Shown piece by piece: positions 1-9,668 of a DNA stretch of 64,000 nt (position 1 is the stretch's first letter; each line of letters starts with the position of its first letter). This DNA is from Rhizophlyctis rosea. Taxonomy: Eukaryota > Chytridiomycota > Chytridiomycetes > Rhizophlyctidales > Rhizophlyctidaceae. The notes beneath the pieces were generated by a model. The model saw only the letters and a program-made list of their open reading frames with translations. It ran no database searches and was not told where the DNA came from. The position numbers were made by a program, and so were the translations under genes. The stretch lies in NCBI GenBank assembly GCA_027596075.1, contig JADGJC010000062.1, positions 62,001 to 126,000 of the forward strand, read 5' to 3'.

Positions 1-1588
1 CGTACAACTCCCAACCAACCATCATCGACAACCTCATAGTGTTCACATGGCGATAAAGAAGCCCGACAGAGAGCGCGCCCATTATCGCACTAGCGAATCC
101 ATCTGAACCCCCCGAATCTTCAAGCATCAAAAACTTCAAAAGGGCCAAGATTCCGCGATGCTGCTTGCAAAACGCCATTTCCAAATCGTCAAACTCCGTT
201 TCGTACCGATCTTCGCCCGCTTTTAACAACAAGATCAACGATTTGATGTGTCCCCGTGCAATCGCCATCGTCACAGCCCAATCCAGCAACGATTCATCGA
301 CGACCATTCCCCGTGCTTTGTGATCTACAAAATCCAATACTTCGATGTAAGAGTGATGACCGTCCCAGCACTCCCTGTTACCTCCATCGTAAACTTGCAC
401 CGCCCTGTAAAGACCTTCGTACTGGCCCCATTCCCGTTCCAGAAAGACCTGCACAACGTCCTTATGTCCTTTCCATGAAGCCATGGCCAGTAACTGGAAT
501 CGACGCGGAAAAGAACCCATATCTGTCCCGTGTTCCAACAACAGCTTCGCGATTTCAGTTTTACCGCTACACGAAGCGTTCCACAAGGCTCTGTCTGATC
601 TCGCGCCGTGTCTCAAGAATAGATCCACCATGGACACATGACCAGCCATCGTTGCGAAATCCAAAGCACAGGTATTGCCCACAGTCACAGACGCGCCGGC
701 TTCTAAAAGCATCTCAGCCGTCCCAAGGCGACCGTTCTTTGCTGCGCAGCAGAGAGCCCGATGTGTATCAATCTCTACGCCAACCCCTAACACTAATTCA
801 ACCACTTTGGAGTGATCCCGGCCAGATGCGGCGATCAATGCCAATGTAGCAGCGCGAGGGACGTCTCTGCTTGCGGCTAACAGGACTTTCACTACTTCCA
901 CGTGACCTTCCCCTGCGGCTTCACGCATAGCGACCTCGCATTGCTCGTTATTTGCACCCGCCTTGACCAAGACTTTGACCGCATGCACGTGCCCGTTCAT
1001 GGCTGCTTCTCTTAGAGGGTCAATCCACCACGAGTTGACGTTTGTACCCGCTGCCAAAAGGGCGTTGATGACTTCGACGTGACCTTTCGATGCTGCGAAC
1101 TCCAACGCGTCGGTCTTCTCATGAGCAGGATACAAGCTGCGTTTTGAAGCTGCCAGCAGTGATCTTAGGATTTCAACGTGACCGCCAAAGCTTGCGGCCG
1201 GTACCGGTTGCATCATTGGCCGATCGACATACTGACACGGGTCTAGGTCCTTCTCGGTGCTCCTTTCATATTTTCCCAACAATATCCGCACCCACTCCGT
1301 ATCCCCTCGTCGCGCAGCCTGCCCAAGAGCCCGTCTAAGCATCGCCAACCCCACGTCCATCAAAAGCGGCTTGAGAACCTTCGTCTGCCACAAAAGCGAA
1401 GCCCATTCCCAGCAATCGTCCACACCGTACTGGGATAGTCGCCATCCCGCTTCGGCCCAATTCAAGTCATCCATCGTGATCAAGGCGCGGAAGCTTTCGT
1501 TCGTGTTGCGTAGTTTGCGGCTGCCTTTTGGACCGGCTAGGTGGGCGATGATGAGGTATATTTCTGGGGCGAGGGGTGGGTTGGTCAT
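1..1588 (-). CDS. Ankyrin-repeat protein with F-box-like N-terminus (3' end cut by window)
   Basis: An uninterrupted minus-strand frame runs from an ATG at 1588-1586 to the window edge (529 codons, stop outside). The N-terminus MTNPPLAPEIYLIIAHLAG, followed by a basic segment, resembles the degenerate F-box start seen in many chytrid ankyrin proteins. From about residue 95 onward there are repeated ankyrin units with helix signatures such as AASKGHVEVINALLAAG, EAAMNGHVHAVKVLVKAGA, EAAGEGHVEVVKVLLAAS and ALCCAAKNGRLGTAEMLLEAGA. I see about eight to ten units, the last ones more divergent. Ankyrin domains bind proteins; if the N-terminus is a true F-box the protein would be an SCF ubiquitin-ligase adaptor, which is inference. 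No intron is needed. The start is the only ATG near the head of the frame. The repeats are certain, the F-box is weak, and the target is unknown. Confidence 0.85.
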   Translation of the reverse strand, partial: MTNPPLAPEIYLIIAHLAGPKGSRKLRNTNESFRALITMDDLNWAEAGWRLSQYGVDDCWEWASLLWQTKVLKPLLMDVGLAMLRRALGQAARRGDTEWVRILLGKYERSTEKDLDPCQYVDRPMMQPVPAASFGGHVEILRSLLAASKRSLYPAHEKTDALEFAASKGHVEVINALLAAGTNVNSWWIDPLREAAMNGHVHAVKVLVKAGANNEQCEVAMREAAGEGHVEVVKVLLAASRDVPRAATLALIAASGRDHSKVVELVLGVGVEIDTHRALCCAAKNGRLGTAEMLLEAGASVTVGNTCALDFATMAGHVSMVDLFLRHGARSDRALWNASCSGKTEIAKLLLEHGTDMGSFPRRFQLLAMASWKGHKDVVQVFLEREWGQYEGLYRAVQVYDGGNRECWDGHHSYIEVLDFVDHKARGMVVDESLLDWAVTMAIARGHIKSLILLLKAGEDRYETEFDDLEMAFCKQHRGILALLKFLMLEDSGGSDGFASAIMGALSVGLLYRHVNTMRLSMMVGWELY

Positions 1589-2028
1589 CTTTTTGTGGGA
1601 GTGGGTTAGAATCTGGGTGGTGCAAGGCGTGGAGGCGGACGTGCAGTGGACGCAAACTATCTGACGACTTACGATTGCAAGAAAGGCCTGAGTGTGCTTA
1701 TTCCGATATGCGGCGCTATGCAGTCCAGAGAGTGTTGTTGACCTTCGATAGCGACAAGAAGATATGTGGCGAGTTAAGCGCTATGTGGTTGATTGAATAG
1801 ATGGTGGGAAAACCGATGTAAAGAAACAAAACAAAGCATCGTGGGCATATATGTGTCCAAACCAGTCTCACCGGGGTGGCACAGTAACATGGCTTTGCTT
1901 TCCTTGACGCCATTTAGGGTCCTTTCCAGCTGGAGGTCCCACTTGCATTCCACCTCAATTCCAGTAGCATTGCTGCTTCGCATGCAATCATTTCACCGAC
2001 CGCGAGCTATTTGACCCACATTACAGAC
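1589..2028. other. Intergenic region between divergent genes
   Basis: This 440-bp stretch lies between the divergent ankyrin gene (left, minus) and the 2029 gene (right, plus), so it should hold both promoters. I see no conserved ORF and no clear TATA element. Confidence 0.5.
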
Positions 2029-4230
2029 ATGCGAGCAGCACCAGCAAATCTATCCGTAATACGGGCGCTAATACATGGGTCTCCTACAGCCGATACCGCC
2101 ACCTCAGCGTCAGTAGCAGACCTCAACGCAGCATGTTCGCATGCCACCACCAACTCACCCCACCACGCCGACCCACCTCACCATTCCTCATCCCTTCCCT
2201 TCCTACCTCCCCAAACATTCAACACCAGACACCCAGCAAAACAATACCTCCCCCAAACATCCGACAGCCCCCTCTTCTCATACTTCGAACCCGCAACATC
2301 CACAATTCGTCAAAGCACCATATCCACGAACCAGTCGACTCGCACCGAACACCCACACTCCATACGCAGAGAAAGTTCCTCACAAGCTTCATGGACGTCT
2401 TCTATAGGACCGTGGAGCGAGCACCGCACCGCGAGTTTAGAATCGATTGCGGAAGCTAGACGGAGATGGAGGGAAGGGAGGAGGGAAAGTTCTGGCGTCG
2501 AGGAAGTTGTGGAGGCTTTGGTTGTGGGCGCGACTGTTGGTGCTAGCGGCAGTAGGAGGGGCTCCAGAAGATCTGCGGATGGGAGCCGGAGAGGGTCAAG
2601 TGGGAGTGAGGAGATCCAACGGGAGGCGGAGGGAAGTCGGAGGGCGTCGAATGTATCTGGGAGGTCAAGTCTGAAAAGCAGAGAGAGTGAAACGAGAACA
2701 AGTGAGATGGAGGAGGAGGATGTGGGAGAGGAAGATGATGGGATGGGGGAATCACGGTCTCGTAGAATATGTGTACCGGACTTACCTGATCCGCGAACAG
2801 ATGGAGAAGAACAAAAACCGGAAGACCGATGGATAGACACCTACTCACATATCGGTAAGACATACCCTTGACAGAAGCCCCTACCAATCAACGCACCATC
2901 CAAACTCACCTAACACCCTCCACCCCCCAAACNNNNNNNNNNAGAATGGACAATGCAAACAATGGACACCCTCCACCACTCCTCCTTCACACCCTACATC
3001 CGCAACCCCCGAAACGCAAACACAACCTCCCTCCACCTCTCCCTCCTCCTGAAACACCAATCCCCCCACCGCATCGCACCCGCCCTCAGATGGCTAACCC
3101 AATCCTGGCCAATAGAACCTACCGCCCGCCTCTTCCGTCGTTGCTTCTTTGACTGGTTACCCGAACTGGCTGCGTTGGTGTTGGTGGATGTTATGAGCGG
3201 GTGGGATGTGAGGCCGGTTAAGGAGCTGTGTTTGGCGTTTTTGTTTGTTGGGGAGGGAGCGGGGGTTGTGGGACGGTTTTTGGGGGTTTGTTGTGGGAGG
3301 GGGTGGAGTGTTGGAGAGACGGTTGGGATTGTGATGTATTTGGCGGGAGCGCTGGAGTGGGATGCTAACTTCTTAGAAGATGTTGGAGCGGAAATCGTAA
3401 GAACTTTCGAGGGAATTCGTGCGGGCGCCGACAATGAAAAGGTGCAGCAGCTGCGAGAAGAACTCAAAATCCTGACACGCCCCGTCGGAATACGAACCGC
3501 AATTGACAACCGCCTAGCAATCGCAACATACCGCCTCGCGGTCGCACAGTACAACTTGGACGTCGTATCGCATTATGCTTCCTGTGACGAGTGTCACGAG
3601 AGAGAGCCTTGTCCTGTTGCGATGTGTTTTCGCCCACCGAGGGTCCCGGGTGTGTTGAGGGATGCACCACCGGAGCTGTTTGCGGGCATGGTGTTGAATA
3701 TTTCGGAGTTGCATCAGATTGGGCCTGGGAGGGGGGTGGAGGAGGGTGGGGAGGATGTGGTGGATGGGGAGGGGACGGGGGAGAGTGATGGGCCTGCGGA
3801 ACATGTTGATGATGTCGAAGGAATCGAGAAGGCAAAATCAACAGATGTGCGGTCACATAGAGCATCCACAACCTCTCATCCCGAACCCGAAACGACACCA
3901 ACACTCGAACCCACAACAAAGTCCCCTGTGCCATCAACATCAACACCCGCACCACCTCACCTCCCCCCAACCATCCTCCAAACCCTCCCCAAACCCCTTT
4001 CCCGCCACTCAAGCACCCTAAGCATCGACATCTGGGATCTCGAACGTGCTGTAGAAGACCGGCCCCTCGATGGCGACGCCGATCCCTGGTCATCTTCACC
4101 ATATATTGAGGTACTGCCTTTTGTGGATCTAGATGAAATTGACGGTGTGGGAGGTGATGATGTTGGAGAGGAGGACGGGGAAGTAGAGCTTTGGAGGAGG
4201 ATACCTAGTACGGAAGAATTGGTTGTGTGA
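2029..4230 (+). CDS. Hypothetical protein, 703 aa, two exons, Ser/Arg/Glu-rich N-terminal half
   Basis: Exon 1 runs 2029-2854 from the first ATG of the frame; a TTG at 2011 lies upstream in frame and is not used here. It ends at G|GTAAGA. Exon 2 runs 2945-4230 after an AG that directly follows the 10-N gap. Phase agrees on both sides (G+AA), so the gap falls inside the intron. The first 270 residues are low complexity: Thr/Pro/His-rich, then Ser/Arg/Glu-rich with a 'GSRRGSRRSADGSRRGS' stretch. Exon 2 encodes a folded, helical part of about 250 residues (FRRCFFDWLPELAALVLVDVM and on to a CDECHEREPC cysteine cluster), then an acidic Thr/Pro-rich tail. I do not recognise the family. Base composition swings from C-rich to G-rich, as elsewhere in this window. 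Confidence 0.6.
2933..2942. other. Assembly gap (10 N)
   Basis: Ten undetermined bases follow a C/A-rich run, within the inferred intron of the 2029 gene. The round number suggests a placeholder of unknown true length. Confidence 0.95.
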
Positions 4231-4502
4231 TAGGGAAGGGGCATTTGTCTGTGTTGGAAGAGGTGACGAGATGGCGTTGGACTTGTGATGCATTTGTGAC
4301 GTTTCAGTGGTCTATGTGGCAATGAGAAATCCCGCCCTGATGATGAAAGCACTTGAAAAACACAAGACCGCAAATGCTTCTTCAGCGCGCGCAGGCAATG
4401 AAAGCAAGAGTACAGCAAAAAAATGTACACGTGATTTCATTGCAGCATGCAAAACAAACCCCCTGCCCCCATCTCCCCCTTTCGCATCCCATCAACCACC
4501 AA

Positions 4503-6285
4503 TCACGACCCCGAAATAGGAGTCCACTCCCCATCCTCCCCACCCTTCGACATCCACTCAATCCACCCCACCGCACCAAACGTCTCATTCCACGCATCAT
4601 AGCACCTCACCAAACACTCCCTAGCCTCCTCCAAACTCCCCAACCCCGGCTGTCCCTCCCCAATCTCCGCACCAAGATGTTCCTCCGGCTTGGAAAGCAC
4701 GCTCCACATATGCGGGTTCACAAAGTTTATGTGGTCGAAGAGGGTGTGGACCTGTGCTTTGAGGGCTTTGATGGGGATTGGGAATGTTGGGTGTGGGGAT
4801 GTGGAGAGGATTGAGGAGTAGAGGTTTGGGGGGTCGGGGGAGGTGAGGCTGCAGGTTGGGTCGGTGGTGGGGGGTAAGAGAGTAGGGTGGTTTTTCCGAC
4901 CGGTGTTTGGGTTGTACCGATTCCACGCCCTCAATTCTTTCTCCACTCCTTCGACGAGCACGTTGTTTTGGTAATTCAAGTCGAACCAGATCCTCAACTT
5001 GACCAACATCAACGCCACGAGGATCCACACTTCCTTCACGTCACGGAAGGGTTGCAGGCCTTCGAAGACGTCTGCGTCGTGGATGGTGAGGAATTGGGTG
5101 GAGTCGGTGTTGCCGTTGGCGTCGCGCCATTCCCATGTTGGGGCTTTGAGGGCGTACCATTTGAGGAAGTCGTAGCATTTTTGGTCTTTGTTGAGGCGGA
5201 GGAGGAGGAAGGGGATGTGTGTGCGGATGCGGTGGGTGTCGTGTGGGTCGAGGTGGGTGAGGATGTAGAGGAGTTGGGTTAGGGTTAGGTGGATGGCGTC
5301 GCGGGTTTTGAAGAGGGTGAGGAAGGTGGTGAGGAAGGTGAGGCGGAGTGGGATGCTGTATGTGTGTGAGAGGGCGTTAGCTTCATTGACTTTAACCAAT
5401 TCTCGACGGCGCCGTTTTCACGCACTTCACCCTCCCACTTCCACCATTCCCTCCAACCAGGACCAACCCAACACAACCTAACCCAACTCCCCAGCCTGAC
5501 TCTACTAAATCCAACACAACCCCGTACCCAACCCAGGTTAACTCCCATCCCATCCAACCGAACGCAACTCAGCCAAGTCCCCAGCCCAATTCCCGACTCG
5601 ACCCAACTCAACTCCCTACACAACATAACCCAACGCAAACCAACTCAACTTCCAACGCACCGGACATCCTAACTCACCTGGTCGGAATGCAACGAGCAGG
5701 AGACCGCTCACGCAACTCACGCAGCTCACGCAGCTCACGGGACTCACTCCGCGCACGCAGCTCAAGCGGCCCACGCAACTCACGCTCCTCGCGCTCAGCA
5801 GTCACAGCATCACCATCACCATCACCATCACCACCACCACCACCATTCGAACTCTCCAACCCCAACCCCCGCACCACCAACTCAACCAACCCCCCAACCT
5901 CGACCTCCATCTCCCCAATGACCCTCCTCCTCTCCTCCAAATACCCCAACTCCTCCCTCTGCACGGCCTCACAATCACCCTTATGCGCCCTCCAGTGCGC
6001 CCCCTGGTGGTCCCTGCAGCAGTAGCGGACGAGACTGCAGCCTGTGCAGATGAGGTGGGGCGTTGGGGTGGTTGATTTGCAGTGTGCGCAGGTGTGGGGG
6101 AGGTGGCGGAGGGCACGGGTGGAGGTGGGGGGGTCTGTTAGCCAGGGTGTGAGGGTTTGGAGGATTGTTGGGGAGAAGGTTTCGGAGGAGGGGGGAGGTG
6201 AGGGTTGGGTCCATTGTTGGGGGGTTGGATTGCTGGGTTGTGTGTATGTATGTTGTTGTTGTGTGATGGATAGGATGTGAACCAT
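4503..6285 (-). CDS. MYND-type zinc-finger protein
   Basis: Exon 1 starts at the ATG at 6285. After a Pro/Thr/Gln-rich leader it encodes a complete MYND finger at about residues 66-105, with C-x2-C (CAHC), C-x2-C (CTGC), YCC, HQ, HW and HK-x2-C ligands. A short acidic helix follows, then a low-complexity Gly-Asp stretch made by a CACCAT repeat (about 5811-5850). The second exon (5401-4503) encodes a conserved helical domain (ELVKVNEANALSHTY, then KCYDFLKWYALK and LTIHDADVFEGL) familiar from fungal MYND proteins. MYND fingers bind proline-rich partners. The splice is uncertain. The best-looking donor (CAG|GTGAGT at 5678) is out of phase with exon 2. A donor at 5748/5747 (GGA|GTGAGT) joins in phase to the acceptor before 5401, giving a 346-nt C/A-rich intron. 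The finger and the downstream domain are clear; the junction is not. Confidence 0.75.
5811..5850. repeat. CACCAT/CACCAC microsatellite inside the MYND gene
   Basis: A hexanucleotide-type run of CACCAT grading into CACCAC. Read on the minus strand it encodes the alternating Gly/Asp stretch of the MYND protein. It is a likely length-variable site. Confidence 0.8.
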
Positions 6286-7489
6286 GTCTTTTTAAGTTAT
6301 TTTGTGCAGGTTGATGGGAGTGTTTTGTGTTTATGGATACCGTGGGGTAGATCAGGGAGGGAGATGAAATTGATTGAGGAAAGACTCCGAAAGAAGGGGG
6401 GGGGGCGACATTTTGGATGCGGGGGGCACGGGAGTGGCGCGGTGACCATTCCATTGACTGACGTCACCAACACCTTTGTGCCTCCAACCCGAAGTTGCAG
6501 AAGTTGCAGAAGTACTCAGAAGTTGCCCAACAGATCTTCTGTTTCTGGAATCTGAGGGGATCGAAGTCAACATTAGACATTGGGCACAGATGTATCTTTC
6601 AATCATTGGTGCTGGTATTGTCGGAATATTCTTCACATCCCCATATTAGGGGATGAGGAGATGCGATCCGATGTGGGTGGGACTCCGTGTCATGACAATG
6701 ACACTTACCGATCTTCGCCCCGTGCATTAGATAGCAAGAATGAGAGGCCAATAACAGGGGATCATGGACATCACGAGACCTCTGTCAAGGTGATGCGCAT
6801 GCCACCTTCATGCAGCTTCACTGACGTTTGTGAGACAACTGACTGGACAGGTAACCTGAGACTTCAAGGAATCCGAGTGGAAAAAGATTGCAGTTCCATA
6901 CTCACTTTCGTTTCTACACGAAAGGTTTTCACTCAGGTGAATGGCATTGGAGATAACACGAGAGCATTCGAATCATGGAATCTATCAGGTTTCACGATTG
7001 TAGCAGACCTCGATCAGATTGGCTGTCCAGAGGATGCGGCAGCCCATATCAAACGGGAGCAAGGACAGAAAAAATCTACTTCCAATTTTGCGTGCAAGCA
7101 CACAGGGCAACCATCAGGGCATCCAAGTAGTCGAATGTTTTTTTTTCAAAAATGGCGAAAACCTTCAAACTTTCAAAGTACTTTGCAAATCTCCGTCTTT
7201 ATTAATCCCCAAATGGAATAGTGGCTTTGATAAACCGTGGTCCGAAATTCACGTCGGTTGTACAAAGAGCGCCACCAGTTGGCTCGCGTGAGACGGCAAC
7301 CCCGCCGGTGTTGCCGCAATCTGAGGGCAACTGCTCGCAACCATCCATCCATCTGTCCGCTACCCATCTACTTCTACCCATCCATCCATCCATCCATCCG
7401 TCTCGGTCGAGCCTCTTATAACGGCGACGAGATCCTACACACTTCCCTGCATCCATCCATAGGCATTACCCCCTGATCGGAACATAACC
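6286..7489. other. Gene-poor stretch, 1.2 kb
   Basis: This lies between the divergent MYND gene and the TRAP-alpha gene. One long open frame (6580-7221, +) begins with TTG and has no family resemblance, so I do not call it. A TCCA-rich microsatellite lies near the right end. Confidence 0.5.
7340..7462. repeat. Interrupted TCCA tetranucleotide microsatellite
   Basis: Two clusters of (TCCA)n lie around 7343-7360 and 7377-7402, and a further ATCCATCCAT lies near 7451. They sit about 30-150 bp upstream of the TRAP-alpha start codon, so they fall in its promoter or 5' UTR. Confidence 0.75.
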
Positions 7490-8712
7490 ATGCTGTCATC
7501 ACGTCGTGTGTTGGTTTGGCTGTTTTTGGCCATCGCGATCGCGTTCCCTATCTGTAAGCATCATTATGACTGCTGGAGGTGGCCCTGACATAGTGGGCGA
7601 ACAAACAGCGCGGAATGCCACATCGTGGATAAGTCGAACGATTGCAGTGGGCGCCGTCAAAATCGGCCCGCGTTCGATTGAATCATTTAAATTCACGATC
7701 TGGCGCGATCTGACGCGTCTTGACGACTTGCGTTCACACAAACTGGTTGACAAGTCTTGCTAACGTCTTCCATCTCTGTTATTCACAGTCTCCCAAGCAC
7801 AATCCGCAAAGGAGGGAGTGTCAAGCGGTTTGGCTTTCAACGCCACTTTCCCCAAAAACCAATTCAACAGTACGTGTTTGCTTGTCTGCATACATATCGA
7901 GCGCCGAATACTCATAAAAATCGCTCGCGCAGTCATCACCTTGGATGAATCCACCGATCTTCGCATCGTTGTGAAGAACACGGGGAACGATGTTCGTACC
8001 ATTTTTGGCGTGTCGGGTGTCCTTACGGACCCTAAGGACCCTAAGCAAGTTGTGCAGAACGTATGTTGGGGCTCAAGCGTGTGAGGGACGATCGCTGAAG
8101 TCGGGGATCTGAATCTCTTGGTTTTTAGGTCACTGCCCAACGTTACAGCAAGGAGGTCCGGCCAGGAAAGGAGATCACCCTCACGTACAAATTGAAGTTG
8201 CACCGTGAGGGCGAGGCAGGGTTGGTTGTTTTTGTGGATTTCTATGATGGGGTGGGTGGTTTGGATTTTTATGTGGAGTTTTGTGCGGTTTTGAGGAAGG
8301 GTGGGCTGATGGATTTTTGTGATTGCAGGAGGAAGCCGCTTTGAGGGCCGTTGCGTACCAGGGGGAGGTGAAGGTTCAGTACAACGATTCCATTTTTGAT
8401 CTCCAGAGGTGGGTTTTGATGTCGATGAGTTGTTGTAATGATTTTCGGCGTTGCTCACGGATTAATCGGCCACACAGCATTTCCATTTACCTCATTCTTC
8501 TTGGTTTCGTTGGAGGAGCTGGATACTTGGCATACCAATCTTTCTTCGCGCCAGCACAGACTGGCCGTCCGAAGCGCCGCCCACTAGAACCCGTCACACC
8601 TGCAAAGGTTCTTCCGCCCGGACAGGCGGATTTGGACTGGATTCCGGAGCATTTGCAAAAGGCGGAGAAGGCGAGGCAGAGCCCGAAGTTGAAGAAGAGG
8701 GGGACGAAATAG
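7490..8712 (+). CDS. SSR1: Translocon-associated protein subunit alpha (TRAP-alpha)
   Basis: Six exons were derived from splice sites with consistent phase: 7490-7553, 7789-7869, 7933-8060, 8129-8251, 8329-8408 and 8478-8712, giving 236 aa. A cleavable signal peptide (VWLFLAIAIAFPIFSQA) leads into a luminal beta-sandwich with the family pattern: VVKNTGNDVRTIFGVSGVL, then NVTAQRYSKEVRPGKEITL and GLVVFVDFYDG. One membrane helix follows (ISIYLILLGFVGGAGYLAY), then a basic cytosolic tail ending KLKKRGTK. TRAP-alpha sits beside Sec61 at the ER and helps translocation of some secretory proteins; this role is from the family. One N-x-T glycosylation sequon lies in FNATF, and another in NVTAQ at the exon 3/4 junction. 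The length is slightly below animal TRAP-alpha and close to the fungal Irc22-like form. Confidence 0.9.
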
Positions 8713-9668
8713 GGTGAGAATTGGTGATTCCTGATGAGAGGTGGGAAATTTTGATGATGAAGGAGATGAGCGGTTTTTGGGGTAGAACGACAATAATAAT
8801 GAAATGCTGTCGAGGAAAGTGAATTTTTGTTTACGGTTTGTGTGGAAGAAACATTCTGCGATGATGGTTAATACCTTCTGGGAGATTGATTATGGGGCGG
8901 TATTCACATTGGATCGTCATGACATTATGACATACATGGATCGGATGAAAACTTTGTTGGTTCTTGATTGGGATTTTGCAGACCTGGGCTGCTCATCTCC
9001 AAGACTGGGGTCAAATCTTGGCAATCCAAATGTACCACTTCTTCCACCATGGCTCAAAGTTTGGATGCATAGATGTTCAACTTCATGAGGGGTATCGTGC
9101 AGCATGTCGGCAAAGCGCAATACCGGTTGATCAAAGTGCAGCATGTCGGCAAAGTGCAATACCGGTTGATCAAAGTGTTAGAGGGTCACCAAGGACGATG
9201 AGCTTTTGTGACAAATCGGGATGATGCATTTCGCACAATGACGCAATGTCACCAAAGACCAGGTCCGAAACCACCGGATCGGCCACGTGACCTGCTTACG
9301 TGTCGTCTGGAAGTCCGGTCCCACCCATATATGTCTCAAATTACATGGCGCAGTATTGCTGTCCCACCAAATGCGCCACATCCGTGGGCCCTCCTACATT
9401 TTCCTCTCCCCCATCAATACGCACTGGTTCCGATTGTATTCCGACCTGGGTCCAGGGAAACACGGCTGGCTAGTAAACTGGACCAAACAACCTCGGATAC
9501 TCTTCCCCTCAACCCCATCTGCAACTTACAACGTCATTACTATCCCACGCTTTGACACCATCAAGTACAGTCATCTTGGACACCTAACCCACACACGCAC
9601 ACACACCTCCTGCACAGAACCGCGTCGCTCGCGCTTCAACCCAGCTCTAACCGCGTCATTCCGTCACC
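8713..9668. other. Intergenic region, 0.95 kb
   Basis: This lies between two plus-strand genes. I see no supported coding sequence. It contains a perfectly phased direct duplication (9098-9175) and, just before the next start codon, a short CACACACGCACACACAC run. Confidence 0.5.
9098..9175. repeat. Tandem duplication, two 39-bp units
   Basis: Two adjacent 39-bp copies beginning TGCAGCATGTCGGCAAAG differ at one position (C versus T). Each contains the palindrome-like ACCGGT. Confidence 0.9.

Noticed and set aside
2310..2840. 176-codon minus-strand frame opposite exon 1 of the 2029 gene
   Set aside because: It mirrors Ser/Arg/Glu-rich low-complexity DNA of the opposite strand and joins no domain; the plus-strand frame continues in phase into exon 2.
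6580..7221. 213-codon plus-strand open frame
   Set aside because: It starts with TTG, its residue pattern shows no fold or family, and no splice or promoter signals support it.
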